64,000 nucleotides of DNA from Gongronella butleri (GCA_025201375.1 JAIWZP010000001.1:1412501-1476500); one strand, 5' to 3'; positions 45,538-57,605 are shown, counted from the first letter of the stretch. Program-made: numbers and translations. The notes: generated by a model from the letters alone, not told the origin.

Positions 45538-45739
45538 AATTTCCAAAGACTCTGCTCTTTTATGCCCATGTACATTTTGACCCCTTTATTAAATTAATAT
45601 CTTGCACAAAAAAAAAAAAAAAAAAAAAAAAGGCAAGCAGCCCGTTTAAATCCCCGCAGCTGGCGCCCTTTTTGTTGTTCGCCTGCCATTTTGTCATTTT
45701 TGCTCTCTTTTACGTTTTTTTTTCTATTTCTTGCGCTTC

Positions 45740-47314
45740 ATGGACGATTCAGAGGTCGACACGGGCAAGGTCGTGTACGACTGGGACCCTCCCACGGGGA
45801 TCATTGAGAATTACTGGTTCCACGAGAACCAGGTGTCGAAAAACGACGTAAAGTGCACAAAATGCGGCCTGCCCGTCAGCCATTTTATCGCTTGGGACGT
45901 GCTTCTCACTTTTTTTTTTTTAGATGCGCGACATGTTCCAGGCATCGCGCATCAAGGAATACAAGGGTCACAAGGAAAAAGTGCACTCCGTCGCGTGGAA
46001 TTGTGACGGTCGGCGCCTGGCGTCCGGCTCCGTCGACAAGACGGCGCGCGTGTGGATCCCCCACCGAGGTGTACGGATGCAAAAATGCCAAAAAAAAAAA
46101 AAAAAAAAAAAAAGAAGCGTCAGGCCGCGACCAGCACCGTACTCATTTTTTTTTCCATGTTGTTGCATTTTTTTAGACGGACATTAAGCACTCGCTCGAG
46201 CTCAAGGGCCACACCGACAGCGTGGATCAATTAGACTGGGATCCCACGCATCCCGATCGCCTTGCCACCGCGTCATGCGACAAGACCGTGCGCATTTGGG
46301 ATCAACGATGTAAACAAATTCACACTTGTGCTTTTTACCGCGCTGACCCTTCTCTTTTTTTTTTTTTTTTTGTAGCCGGCAAGTGCACTGCCACGATCAA
46401 CACGGGCGGCGAGAACATCAACATTTGCTGGAGTCCCAATGGCAATCACATTGCCGTCGGGGACAAGGTGAGAATTGGACTCTGCCTTTTTACAGATGTT
46501 TTTACCCCGCTGACCCTATTTTTATTGACTTAGAGCGACACCATCAGCATCATTGACACGCGCACGCACGAGATCTTGTACAAGCACGAGCAAAAAACCG
46601 AGGTAACGCGTCGACTTTTCCAAAAGACGCGTTTTTTTTTTTGACATTTCTTTGGCAATTGTAGGTCAATGAGATTGCATGGAACGCGGCCAATGACCTG
46701 TTCTTTGTCACCACGGGCCAGGGCACCGTTCGCGTATTTGAGTACCCGGAATTTACCATGTTCCAATCGCTGCGCGGTCACACCGGCAATTGTTACTGCT
46801 TGGAAGTCGACCCCACGTGCAAATACCTCGCTGTCGGCGGCGCCGACGCCCTCGTTACGCTCTGGGACATGAAGACCGGCGTCTGTGTCCGCTCATTCTC
46901 CGAGCTCAGGTACCATTTTCTTGAGAGAGAAACAAAATATATCAAAAAAAAAAAAAAAAAAAAAAGGGTGCGACTGATCCTCTTTTTTATTTTCTTAGCT
47001 GGCCCGTGCGCACCCTCAGTTTCAGCTACGATGGCCAATTGATCGCGTCAGCCTCTGAAGATCACTTTATCGATATTGTAAGTAGGAAACATCATCCAAT
47101 GAGCCTGATCTGATGCTCTTTTGTTGCCATTTTCTAGTCACACGTCGAGACTGGCGAATCATTACATCACATCGACTGCTCCTCGGCTATGAACACGGTC
47201 GCATGGCACCCGCGCGACTATTATCTTGCGTATGCAGGCGACGAAATGGCCGACGGACGCCATGCAGGCAATTTGCGCATCTTTAGCATCAAGGACCAGC
47301 GCCCGACCTTGTAG
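45740..47314 (+). CDS. TEX1: THO complex WD40 subunit (TEX1/THOC3)
   Basis: Eight exons give 349 residues (human THOC3 351): 45740-45847, 45924-46070, 46177-46309, 46376-46467, 46534-46602, 46665-46909, 46999-47077, 47138-47314. Strong family strings are KVHSVAWNCDGRRLASGSVDKTARVW, GHTDSVDQLDWDPTHPDRL, GENINICWSPNGNHIAVG, ADALVTLWDM and SASEDHFIDI. TEX1/THOC3 is a beta-propeller subunit of THO/TREX, coupling transcription to mRNA export in the nucleus. Two donors need care: intron 1 uses GTAAAG at 45848 rather than a nearer GTGTCG, and intron 2 uses GTACGG at 46071, because the earlier GT breaks the frame. The N-terminal 36 residues (MDDSEVDTGKVVYDWDP) are a lineage-specific extension. AATAAA near 47397. 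Confidence 0.93.
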
Positions 47315-48159
47315 ATTCTCTCTATTTTTTTGCTCTCCTTTTTCTTTTTGGCCCATTATTGTACATAATCGCTTCGTCCTTTTTTACAAGCTACGGAATA
47401 AAAAAAATCAAAAATAAACAAAAAAAAATTAACAAAATTGGGCGCGGCAAGGCATTGCGGAGCACTATGTGGTCTCAAAGACTTGACCTTTAGTGGCCAC
47501 TCCGGTACTTTTGGTTCTTGAGATGTGCATCGATTATTATAAATCCGGGGCAAATGTCAACATTTTCGTGCATAGCCTGCCGAGATATCAGTAGAATCAC
47601 TTCACTTTTAGCACTCACTTCTATCTCGTCAACTTGCTCGTGAACTTGTTTCCTTTTTTTTCTTTGATTCGGTTGTGTTCTCGCGGATTTAAATCATGAT
47701 CAATGCGCATTTTCGTAGTGCATTTGAATTTTTCCAAAAAGTTTCTCCTGCACGATGTATCCAAAACTTGATCAAATGTCTTCAATATCTACGAGGAAAA
47801 GCTGATGATGCAAGTTTGACATGGATTGGAGCCCTTGAACGCCATCAATCTCAAATTACACAATTTAACGCACGAATGGCTTGTCAAGCACTAAATTTCT
47901 TGAGGGAGGGGGTGTCAAAATTTCTGTGCCTGTTCTGACTTTTCGTTATCGGCTTTTGCGCAACAAAAATGGGCATCAATCAATTGTTTGCCGTGAAAAT
48001 CATAAAATGGTGTCTTTTTATTGCTTTTTTCTTACCTGTCAAGGAATTACTTGCCCTACAAGGACAATTGGCCATTGAGTTCATTAGTACGCGCTTTTTC
48101 GTTGAAATGGGCCGGCGTTGCCGAAAAATGATCGATGGATCACGCGCAATCACAACGTT
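47315..48159. other. Intergenic between TEX1 and an R1 copy
   Basis: TEX1 trailer, then unassigned sequence with one 80-codon ORF listed separately. Confidence 0.5.
47696..47938 (+). CDS. Doubtful 80-codon ORF
   Basis: ATG follows a T-rich tract as at real genes here, and the product (MINAHFRSAFEFFQKVSP..., LTWIGALERHQSQITQF) has protein-like composition. No domain is recognised, the reading frame ends at an abrupt stop and no convincing second exon is seen. It may be a gene relic or chance. Confidence 0.2.
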   Translation: MINAHFRSAFEFFQKVSPARCIQNLIKCLQYLRGKADDASLTWIGALERHQSQITQFNARMACQALNFLREGVSKFLCLF

Positions 48160-48990
48160 AGAAAATGGCGAATTTTCCAAGGGGTGCAGTCGACAAGTTG
48201 AAAACGGCGCAATTTAGGTTCGCAGATTGCACGCCATTTAACCACTTGGGTAGACACGTCCTCACAACCAAGAGAGATGCAATAAAAAAGGAGGGTCCAT
48301 CGACTGGTTGTCGCGTGAAATGCATTTTGCTTGGTCTTTTCACCTCAAGAAAAAAAGTCACCAAAAATGGGTCCAGGGCCGCGAAACACAGACCATCCGA
48401 TAGAGCACGATCTGCTGCGTACGTGGCTATTGATGGTCATTGCAAAACATGAATTCCAGGCAGAATTAATGCGAGCAGCTTGTTTGCGGGGGAACTTCGA
48501 CGCGTGATAAAGCGCGTCAAGCGACGCGTTGCACGCGCCTGTTTTTGATCATTCATGCAACAGGCATGTCACATGCCAGTTAACGTGTCGGTACAGTTCT
48601 ATGAGCGCGCTTTTCTTGTGCAATTTGGCTGCAAAGTTTTATTCAAAATCGCGCATTGCTCGTCAACGAGCAGATCGCTGTCGCGACTTTTTAACATTTT
48701 TCGCGGTTTCTCCCTAGCGCGTCTCTTGTGTGCAAGTTTGGCGGGAATCTGGAGACCCATTTTTCCATTTTGGTTTTGGCGGCTCGCTACGACAAAAAAT
48801 TAATTTGCGTGTGGCGCGTCCGGAATCACTTTTGAGAGCTGAAAACTGAGTTCCACAGTGGTTTCTATCGCGCTATTTTCCCTTTAATCGTGTTTCAGGA
48901 TATTATAGTGGTCTGGATGACCAGCTGTCGTTGACATTTTACAAAACATTGACAGCCCAAAGGGTTTCTTCCCAGGAAGTTATCCAAAGA
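48160..48990 (+). repeat. Repeat family R1, copy c
   Basis: Has 'ttccaaggggtgcagtcga', 'gcgtgataaagcgcgtc', 'gtccatcgactgg', 'agagcacgatctgc', 'gcgcattgctcgtcaa' and 'ttcgcggtttctcc' in family order. Confidence 0.8.
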
Positions 48991-49139
48991 GCGCCAAATT
49001 TTGCCCAGATGACAACCGAGGGGATTAAGCCAACAAAGACCAGATTTTCTCTGCTATTGATTAGCATACTTTTGGAATTTGGCCCGGGAAATCAAAGAAA
49101 TTGAAAACTGTGCACATCTTGACCAGCAGGCTGATCGTC

Positions 49140-49255
49140 CCTGCCCTTTGTTATTGTTTTTTTATCAAAAAAGAAGCCATGAAATATCAAGAGTCGTGGC
49201 TTTTGCCCGTGATCCAAGCATGATTTTACCCCAAAAAATGAAAAACGCGTAATAT
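49140..49255 (+). repeat. R4 tail segment linking R1 copy c to the R2 array
   Basis: 'gaagccatgaaatatcaag' and 'catgattttacc' match the end of R4 near 42.16 and 60.98 kb. This shows the modules occur joined in a recurring order. Confidence 0.55.
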
Positions 49256-51080
49256 TATTTTGGCCTTGCGTTTTCGCTAGCAAACACAAATCTCGAGATT
49301 TCTCAGGACTGAGGGATCCGATGCGCGAACAAAATTAACACTGTTGGAGAATTGGGTTTACCATTAACTGGTCCAAATTTGGGATCAGATGAGCAAGTTT
49401 CCGAGGAAGCGCCAGTTTCGTAGGCGTAATGGGGCTAAAATCAGCACCATTTGGCCTCATACAGCGGCAACGGCTGACCGCCCCGATACGAGAGCCACTT
49501 CAAATGAATCAGCGGGCAAACGCGGTAAAAGCGCCTGTGGTTTGGGGACATCGCGTCGAGTTTTTGGTGACTTGGCCTTTAGGGATTGTTTTAATCCTTA
49601 TTTGGCCCTGAGATTAAGAAAAATACGTTTTCTTAGGACCGAATGATCGGATTTGCAAAATATCTTGGTATCATTGAATTTTCGAGTCGAGTATCCACTG
49701 ACCGGAATCTGGTGCCAGATGGTCAGCTTCATCGGGAGAAACGCGTAAAATATTGTTTGGCGCTAGGTTTTCGCTAGTAAACGCGAATCTCGAGGTTTCT
49801 CAAGACTGAGTGATCCGATTCGCGAGAAAAATTAATATTGTTGAAGAACTGGGTTTACCATCAAGTGGTCCAAATTTGGAACCAGATGAGCAAGTATTTG
49901 AGGTAGCGCCAGTTACATGGGCGTAAAGGAGGTAAATTCACCACCATTTGGTCTCATACAGCGGCAACGGCTGACCGCCCCTATGTATGAGACACCTTAA
50001 ATGAATCAGCGGGCAAACGCTGTGAAAGCGCTTGCGGTTTGGGGGCATCGCTTCAAGTTCTCGGCGAGTTAGCCTTTAGGGGTCGTTTTGATCTTGATTT
50101 GGCCCTGAATTTATGAGAAACACATTGTCTTCGGACTGAGTGATCCGATATCTGGAAAAACATGAAATCATCGAACTTTTGAATCAATTATCCACTGGTC
50201 TAAATTTCGAGCCATACGGTCTGGCACATCAGGAGAAACGCGTAAAATATTGTTTGGCGCTTGGTTTTCACTAGCAAATACGAATCTCGAGATTTCTCAA
50301 GACTGAGTGATCCGATTCGCGGAAAAAATGAAAACCATTGGAGAATTGGGTTTATCATTAACTGATCCAAATTTGGGACCAGATGAGCAAGTTTATGAGG
50401 TAGCGCCAGTTACATGGGCGTAAAGGGGGATAAAATCACCACCATTGGGTCTCATACATCGGCAATGGCTGAGCGCCCCGACGCGTGACTCACCTCAAAT
50501 GAACCAGCGGGCAAACGCGGTAAAAGCGCTTGTGGTTTAGGGACATCGCGTCGTGATCTCGGCGAGTTAGCCTTTGCGGGGTTGTTTTGGCCCTGATTCA
50601 TGCAAAATGCGTTTTCTCAGGACTGAATGATCCGGTTTCCGAAAAAACTTGACATCGTTGGTGTTTTGTGTTCAGCATCCTCTAGGTCAAATATAGAACC
50701 CAATGCACAAGATCCGGACGACGCGCCCAGCCAAAGTGGGATAAGGTTTTGTCCATTTTGGTAGCGTACACGACAACGGCCCATTGTATCAGCGCGCGAG
50801 TCATCTAAAATGAATCAGCGGGCAAACGCGGTAAAAGCGCTTGTGATTTGGAGACATCGCGTCGATATTTCGACGAGTTAGCCTTCAGTAGTCGTTTTGA
50901 CCCTGATTTGGCCTAAGTTTTTGCAAAATGCATTTTCTCAGGACTGAGTGATCCGATCTCTGAAATAACTTGAAACCATTGAAGTTTAGAGTCGATTATC
51001 CGCTGGTCTAAATTTGGCACCATACGTCCAGGCTCATCGGGACTTGGGAGAAACGCGTAAAATTCGGCTATGGTTTTTCC
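49256..51080 (+). repeat. R2 tandem array with 497-bp period
   Basis: The same point of the unit ('tctcgag' then 'tttctca') falls at 49291, 49788 and 50285, exactly 497 bp apart twice. Each unit itself looks like two diverged halves of about 250 bp, since 'gactgagtgatccgatt' and 'aaacgcgtaaaatattg' recur within it. Further, less regular units continue to about 51.08 kb. It is non-coding, with no TA-footprint chains, unlike the R2 block at 20.6-22.9 kb. Confidence 0.88.
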
Positions 51081-51689
51081 CTTTTGCAAGTTAATCTTGC
51101 CAAGTTTTCAACTTGATCTCTTCAATCCACAACTGCCTCAACTCTCTTTCCCGTACGGTTAATTTTTCTCGTGTCGCCGATAAAAACGCGCGATTGCCGA
51201 GAGAGAAGGATCATATTCTTCACTGATGCGCATGATTTTGTTCAAATCTTTTCCTAGAAAAGGGTGTCAGTATCTTAAACTCGATGTAACGGGCTTTCGT
51301 AGCCCTGAGAGACCAGTGGCCTAAGTTTGGGTGAGATCGAAGCACTGTAAGGCAAATCAGTCCAAATTAGATTGTTTTTTGTTTTTTTTTTTGGCGCTTG
51401 GCCTTTTTGTCTACTCGTATTTGAGCAGGTGCGCAAAGCACCTTTGTTAATGGTTTTAGACTCCTGTCAGACTCATGCCGTGCAATAAAGATCAAGTCGC
51501 TCATGTTGTTGCCGAGAAAATCGCAAGTAGAGCATTTCACAGCCAAATCGTCGTTTGTCAAAGCGACTGAGCAATCTACAACGCATCCATCGTTTTGCAC
51601 AAAGATTAGCACGCTGTCTCTTTTGAATAAGCCCACCCCTGAGCGATTACGAACTCTGGATCGTGAGTAAACCACCCTGCTCGAAAACT
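51081..51689. other. Unassigned sequence with a 111-codon minus ORF
   Basis: A minus-strand ORF (51702-51367) has no recognisable domain and overlaps repeat sequence, so it is not called. Nothing else is seen. Confidence 0.4.
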
Positions 51690-52390
51690 GCGGGTTTTCC
51701 AAAGGGTGCAGTCAACCAGTGCAAAATCGAGATGATCAAGTCCTTAGATCGCCATGCCATACACACCATATGGTAAATGCGCACCAATAACCGATAACAA
51801 TACAATAAGAAACTGCAATTCATTGGCTGATTTTGGTGTAAAACGCGTTTGAGGTCTTTTCAGCTCAAGGCCATCTCGACGAAGAATGCAGGAATCTCGA
51901 GGAAACTTACAACATTGGAAAGAGCTTGGATTGCTGCATACGTTGACATTGGTGATCATTGAAAAAAGTCCTTTTTGGCATTTTGACACGGTTTCAATGC
52001 CTTATATATTTTTTTTACGCGTGATAAACCGCGTCAGACGTCGCGTTTCACGTGCCTGGTCCTAGCCAATCCTTGCATTGGGGTGTGTCTCTTGCATTTG
52101 GACGCGTCGGCGATTCTCTATAGACGCGTTTTTCCAGTGCAGTTTGCCATTGAAATTAAATCTAAAATTGCTCATTGCTCGTCAGCGAGGAGTTGGAGGA
52201 CACCCTTTTTTTGTTATTTTCGTGGTTTCTTCTTGCAGGGTTTGTTGCATGCAAGTTTAGCCAACTTCTGGAGACCCATTTTTCAATTGTGGGTTTTGAA
52301 CTCGACAGGGCCCATTTTTTTTATTTGCAATTAGCGCGTCCTCAATCGCTTGTGTCGGCCACAAGTTGAGTTGCACGTGGTGTTTCTAGC
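51690..52390 (+). repeat. Repeat family R1, copy d
   Basis: Contains 'tttccaaagggtgcagtca', 'ttcattggctga', 'gccatctcgacgaag', 'ggtgatcattg', 'gcgtgataaaccgcgtc', 'cattgctcgtcagcgag' and 'ttcgtggtttctt' in family order. It is the most diverged in its middle. Confidence 0.75.
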
Positions 52391-53001
52391 TTGCGTCTTC
52401 ACATTGGGAAGAGTTTCAGGGTGCACTGGTCCCCGTTGGCGAGATGCGCCTTGAATTGCTCTGAAAGCACCGACGTTATATTGCTCCTTTCAGGGAACTT
52501 TTTTCAAATTACCCAAAACTTGAACAGCCCATAGTTTTGACAAAATTGCAATCATGACGCTCTCGATAAAAGTGTGCTTCGTATCAAAAAAGTGCGTCTT
52601 TTAGCAGTTGGCTGTCCAGTTTATTTGATTTGACCTGCAAACGCCACTTTTTGCAGGTTGACGCGACCATTAGAAACGTCGCGCATAGCAATGAACTAAC
52701 CGACATGGGCGCTACAAATACTGTCTGGGTGGTTGCAGTAAAAAAAAGAAATGAGGCAAGAACGACGCGGTATACGCGCATTAAAAGCCAGAGATCTGGC
52801 CTGGCAAACCTTGAATTTATGCCGCGGTCAGATTTGGTAAGGACCGGCATTGGCAATTGGCTTCACTCAGCAACATCGGCGCCTTCACGTGCTTTTTTTT
52901 TTTTTTTTACTCACGCAGGGTCTCCCCCGCACTTTTTTTTTTTTTTTTTTTTTTTTTTGCTTTCGTTTCACCCTTTCTGTACCTCATCTATCAAACTCGT
53001 C
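52391..53001. other. Intergenic before the thiolase gene
   Basis: No gene. Two long T-runs (about 52890-52909 and 52933-52960) lie in the leader region directly upstream of the thiolase start. Confidence 0.55.
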
Positions 53002-54545
53002 ATGTCCCTTAAGCAAGCTTATATTGTCGCGGCAAAGAGGTAAAAAAAGCTCACAAGGGAAAAAAAAAAAAGGGGGATACAAGAAAACACTCACCAAACC
53101 TCGTTTTGTACTTGTCTCCAGAACCCCCTTTGGCACCTTTGGTGGCAAATTCAAGGATATCACTGGTAAGCTTGGTTTTTATTTTTTTGGCACTGCGTTC
53201 AAGGTGGACGCATCATTTTTCCATATTTTACGCTGCTGACACATGCTCCCCCTTTTTTCCTCTCCCTTTTTACTTTTTTTTTTGGAACAGCGTCTGAGCT
53301 TGGTGGTCTTGCTGCGCGCGCTGCGCTTGCTGATTTGCCCGCGAATGTGGAGGTGGATTCCGTGATCATTGGCAATGTGACGCACACGGACATTGCGGGA
53401 CCGTATCTTGCGCGTCACATTGGTCACCGTGCGGGTCTGCCTGTGCACGTGCCTGCGATGACGGTGAACCGCCTTTGCGGGTCTGGTCTTCAGAGCGTGG
53501 TGAATGCTGCGCACGAGGTGCTTGTGGGCGACAGCGATGTGGTGCTTGCGGGCGGTGCGGAGAACATGTCCTTGTCGCCCTTTGTGCTTTCTGGCCAGTC
53601 GCGATGGGGCAACAAATTGGGTGTTGATTTGTCGCTCAAGGACTCGTTGTGGGCGACGCTGACGGACCAATTGCCGCATCCGGTCACTCAACCCACGCCC
53701 ATGGGCATCACTGCCGAGAACCTGGCAGAAAAGCACAATTTGACCAAGGCCGAGTGTGATCAATTCGCGGTGCAGAGCCAGAACCGCTACGAGGCCGCGT
53801 ACAATGCTGGTATTTTCAAGGACGAGATTGCGCCCGTCGAAGTCAAGGGCCGCAAGGGCACGGAAATCGTCGATGCCGATGAACACCCGCGTCTGGGCCT
53901 GACCCTCGAGCAAGTGGCCAAGATGAAGCCCGTGTTCAAAAAGAATGGCGTCACGTCCGCCGCCAATGCGTCTGGTATCAATGATGGCGCGGCGGCCCTG
54001 ATTGTCGCGTCCGAAGAAGCCGTCAAAAAGTACCAATTGACTCCATTGGCGCGCATTGTCAGCTGGCAGGCGTCGGCCGTCGAGCCATCTTTGATGGGTC
54101 TCGGCCCCGTCCCCGCCATTCAGGGCGCCCTGCGCCGCGCCAACCTGTCCCTGGATCAGATGGATCTTGTCGAGGTCAATGAGGCCTTTGCCGCCCAATA
54201 CATCGCCGTCGAACGCGAATTGGGCTTGGATCGCGCCAAAACAAACGTCAATGGTGGCGCCATTGCCCTTGGCCATCCTCTGGGTGCATCGGGCGCGCGC
54301 ATCCTCACCCATCTCTCGCACGCTCTGCAGCGCACTGGCTCAAAGTATGCCGTGGGCTCCGCTTGTATCGGTGGCGGACAGGTAAAAAAAAAAAAAAAAA
54401 AAAGAAAAAAGAATCATAAAAAAGAATCATAAAAAAGAATCATAAAAAAGAAAGCGTGGTGCTAAAGACGCGTCTTTTTAAAAAAAAAAAAAACTTTTTT
54501 TTTCTGATTCGATAGGGTGTGGCAGTTATCTTGGAACGCGTATAA
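53002..54545 (+). CDS. 3-ketoacyl-CoA thiolase (ACAA2-like acetyl-CoA acyltransferase)
   Basis: Exons 53002-53039, 53122-53165, 53291-54381 and 54516-54545 give 400 residues. The thiolase catalytic set is complete: nucleophile C90 in [11 protein letters not shown]356 in GHPLG, C386 in ACIGGGQ. Segments [30 protein letters not shown] and [16 protein letters not shown] match mitochondrial ACAA2 better than cytosolic Erg10 types, and length equals ACAA2 (397). It cleaves 3-ketoacyl-CoA with CoA to acetyl-CoA and a shortened acyl-CoA. Like ACAA2 it has no obvious cleavable presequence and no PTS1 (ends ERV). The last exon codes only nine residues. The preceding intron contains an A-run of about 20 and three copies of a 12-bp 'aaaaaagaatca'-type unit. 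Confidence 0.9.
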
Positions 54546-54600
54546 CATGCAGAAATCCTTGTTTTTTTTCTTTATGCCCAGACACGCGTCAAAAAAAAAA

Positions 54601-54876
54601 ATGAAACGGGGTCGCAGCCTTGATGACGACAATAGACCAATAAAAAAAGCCCCATACATACTTTTTACTGCTGATGAAGATGATGCTGAGGATAATGAGG
54701 ATGAGGACGGTGAGGCGGCACGCGCCTCATTTGCCCCTGTCGCACTTTTGGCTGCTTTTTGCCACAAATGCAAAAAGTTGCACAAGCAAGTCGAAAAAGG
54801 CAACTGGTCACTCTTTTTCTTTTTTTATTTTTTTTTTTTGGGCGGTGGAAATGCAGGCCGGCTCAGCCTCGTTTGA
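54601..54876 (+). CDS. Doubtful small acidic protein
   Basis: An ATG opens MKRGRSLDDDNRPIKKAP followed by an acidic run (DEDDAEDNEDEDGE) and AAFCHKCKKLHKQVEKGNW with a CxxC. It then runs into a T-tract. It starts only 55 bp after the thiolase stop, so it may simply lie in that gene's trailer. A weak GTCACT...GCAG intron could give a different C-terminus. No family is recognised. Confidence 0.25.
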   Translation: MKRGRSLDDDNRPIKKAPYILFTADEDDAEDNEDEDGEAARASFAPVALLAAFCHKCKKLHKQVEKGNWSLFFFFYFFFLGGGNAGRLSLV

Positions 54877-55060
54877 ACCTTTTTTCACTTTTTTGCAAGC
54901 AATCTCAATAGTGCGAGGGGGAAAGTGAGACAGCGACACATTGCAAAGCCTTTTTACCGCCTGGTTGGCCCCTTTTTTTTTCCTTTTTCTTTTCGTTCCA
55001 CGTCCCTTTTTTTTTATATTCCCCCCTTTCCTTCCCTTTTCCAACACCTTTTTTTTTCGT

Positions 55061-55470
55061 ATGAAGGGTCTCTTTAGCGCCTTCTCTGGCAAGAACGACA
55101 ACCGCTCGTCGTCGTCGGTGCCTCCTGATCCCCGGCAGTTCTATCCTGACACTCCTGGACCCAACGTGGGCAAGCCCGGCGCATCTCTGCAAAAGGGCAC
55201 GCCGCCGTTGCCTCAAAAGTCAAAGCAGCGCCAGGTCGTGGCCGGGTCGACGCCTCAACAGCACCCGCAGTCGCGGTCGGCGCCTCCCGCGGTCGGTGCA
55301 CCGCCCAATGCCGCCGCTCAGGGCGGGGCGCCGCCTCCTCCTCCTCCAGGCTACGCGACCACGTATGTGCCGCCACTCAATTCGTCAAGCGCCGCTCGCA
55401 ATTCGTGGACATCCTTGGACATTGACGAGTTGACTTTGCAGCAGCAGCAGCATATCCAGCAGCAATTGCA

Positions 55471-55503
<33 letters not shown>

Positions 55504-56944
55504 ACAGCAATCTCAATCGCGTGAAGGTGCTCCTCCTCCTTCGGCTTCTTCACAGCCCAATCAGCAAGGAGCCCAGGGACAGGCACAAATCCCGCCAGTG
55601 CTCCCTGCGCATCATAACAACCAATCGCAGACCAGTCTCAGCAATGCCAGCTCCAATGAGGCCGACAATGCCTGCAGCACAACGCCATCCCCCAATCCCA
55701 GCGTCCAAACAGGCAAAAAAAACAGAGTCGTCAGCAAAACCGAGTTCAACAACAATCTGCTCAACAAGGTTCACGCGACAAATCAGAAATTGAGCGCGGA
55801 AAACGCCGCACTCATCACCCAGCTACGCGAACGAGAGCAATATCAATTGGACATCATGCGCAAAAACGACGAATTGCGCCAATTGCTGCGATTCAAGGAA
55901 GAGGAATACACAAAGATGCAAAACAACTTCCACAGCCACATGAGGAACATTCGCGCCACGGACGACGACCTATCCACCATCCGCTCGCAGCTCAACACGT
56001 TGCAAAACAAGATCATGCAGCTGCCAATGACCCTGCGCTCCTATAGCCGCCACATGGACGCACCTAACGATGTGCTCGTCTTTGTCCAGGAACGGTGGAC
56101 AGCCCTCGCACCCACCGTCGAACGCATGATGGCCGTCGACACCGCAGCAGGACAGCCAAAGCCCCAGCCAAAACTCGATTATTTCGTCGTTTGCCACATT
56201 GTCGAAAAATTGGTCACCGAGGTCCTCATTGCCAGCGTGTTCAACGAACCCGTGCACCTCGGCATGTCCATCAATCACCACTATCAGGCCGTCGCCAACT
56301 TTATGGACGCCAATCAGGAGCCCGATTGGGCACTACGCCTCCGCCAGCAACTCTGCAAGCTCATCTACAAGGCGGACCCGGACCAGCAGATCGGCGTCGT
56401 CGAGGCAAAGGCCGCCGTCGTCCACAACATCAAGCGCGAGCTCCAAAAACTCTTTACTGTCCCCGACGAGAAGATTGAACCAAAGCTCGAGGCCATTGTC
56501 AAGGCCGCCGCTCGCCTCAGCCTCGCTATGCACGGCCAAGAATACCCAATCGTCTTTGACGCCGAAATGTGCGAGAAAAAGGCCTATTACGACAAGAGGT
56601 ACATGGAGCTGCAGCAGGGATCCATGCGATTGCCCCACAAGGAACAAGATGCAGACGACGAACCCGACAACCGCCGCAACAATCACAACGACGACGATGA
56701 TGATGATGACGACGATGACGAAGACACCAATGCCAATGCCCAAAACGACGACACAGACAAGAAACGCCTCATTGTCACCACCGTCACCGCATCCAGCCCC
56801 GTCGACGACGAAAACGACCCTCCCCAATCCCCCGTCCCCGCCACACCTGCCCCGCCCGTGCAATTCATTATATCGCCCATGGTCTATGCCATTGATGAGA
56901 ACGGACAGAGTATCCTGCTGCCCGCTAGAGTCATTTGCTTTTAA
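55061..56944 (+). CDS. PolyQ coiled-coil protein of unknown function
   Basis: A single exon of 627 residues. The first 230 residues are low complexity: Ser/Pro/Gly-rich, PPPPPPGY, and a Gln stretch near residues 126-155 encoded mostly by CAG/CAA. Residues about 235-340 are a predicted coiled coil (NKVHATNQKLSAENAALITQL, then RFKEEEYTKMQNN). About 345-525 is a compact helical region with LDYFVVCHIVEKLVTEVL, VFNEPVHLGMS and WALRLRQQLCKLIY. I associate such a C-terminal region with an uncharacterised fungal family but cannot name it. An Asp run (about 545-556) and a Thr/Pro tail follow. Start chosen after the T-rich leader. AATAAA near 57077. It is intronless despite its length. Confidence 0.85.
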
Positions 56945-57605
56945 AAAAGAGAAAAAAAATCGACAACACGCTGTACGTGCCGCATGACACGTTGGAATGA
57001 CCTCTCCCATTACGCTCCTTTTATTTTTTTTTCTTTCCCTCTACCCCGTTTCCCTCTATGCCCCTCAAATCTCTTGTAATAAACTACATTTTTTCACTTT
57101 TAACAATTTGGGCTTGGCACGCGCCCATGGGACGCGTCCCCAAAACGAATCACTCCTCAACGCAGACAGACTGACCACGTGGCCTACGCATCTGGTCAAT
57201 GGACCACGCCAATCGCTCTGGCTGAGCCACGTGAAATCAAAAAATGACAAACTAGTTCCGGTCCTGCCATCGGCTCGGCCCATGCACGCTACTCACATCG
57301 TCATTCACAACCACACCAACGTAGCCATGCTGTAAACACAACGTGTGCGCATACTAGCTCACTTTAAAAAAAAAAAAAAAAAAATTCGTGCCATCCCAGC
57401 CACAAAATCAGAAAATCCCCTCCCCGAGCAAAAAATACCGCCAAGTCGCCAGACCCACAAAACACAACTATCCACAACGCACCCCAGCAATCGGATGCCT
57501 CTCCTTCCAACCCTTGCTTCTTGAAAAACAAAAAAAAATTGATACAAAACGCGAAAAAAATGCCATTTTTAAAAAAAAATGTCGGTCGCCAAAATCAAAA
57601 AAGAA
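56945..57605. other. Intergenic between polyQ gene and tRNA
   Basis: Trailer with AATAAA, an A-run at 57366-57383, and no recognisable gene. The T6 of the minus strand just left of the tRNA can serve as its Pol III terminator. Confidence 0.55.

Noticed and set aside
44633..45580. 315-codon plus-strand frame overlapping the arrestin tail
   Set aside because: Alternative frame of low-complexity sequence; the arrestin frame is continuous and homologous.
45833..45923. Intron 1 of TEX1 read through as a CxxC zinc motif (CTKCGLP)
   Set aside because: The frame runs through a T-tract to a stop out of phase with the WD40 exons, and a good GTAAAG donor removes it.
49256..51080. CRISPR-like array
   Set aside because: Repeat unit is 497 bp with no short direct repeats and spacers, and the DNA is eukaryotic.
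53179..54321. 380-codon open frame on the minus strand
   Set aside because: It is the antisense shadow of the thiolase exon, caused by codon bias; the plus strand has the complete catalytic set.
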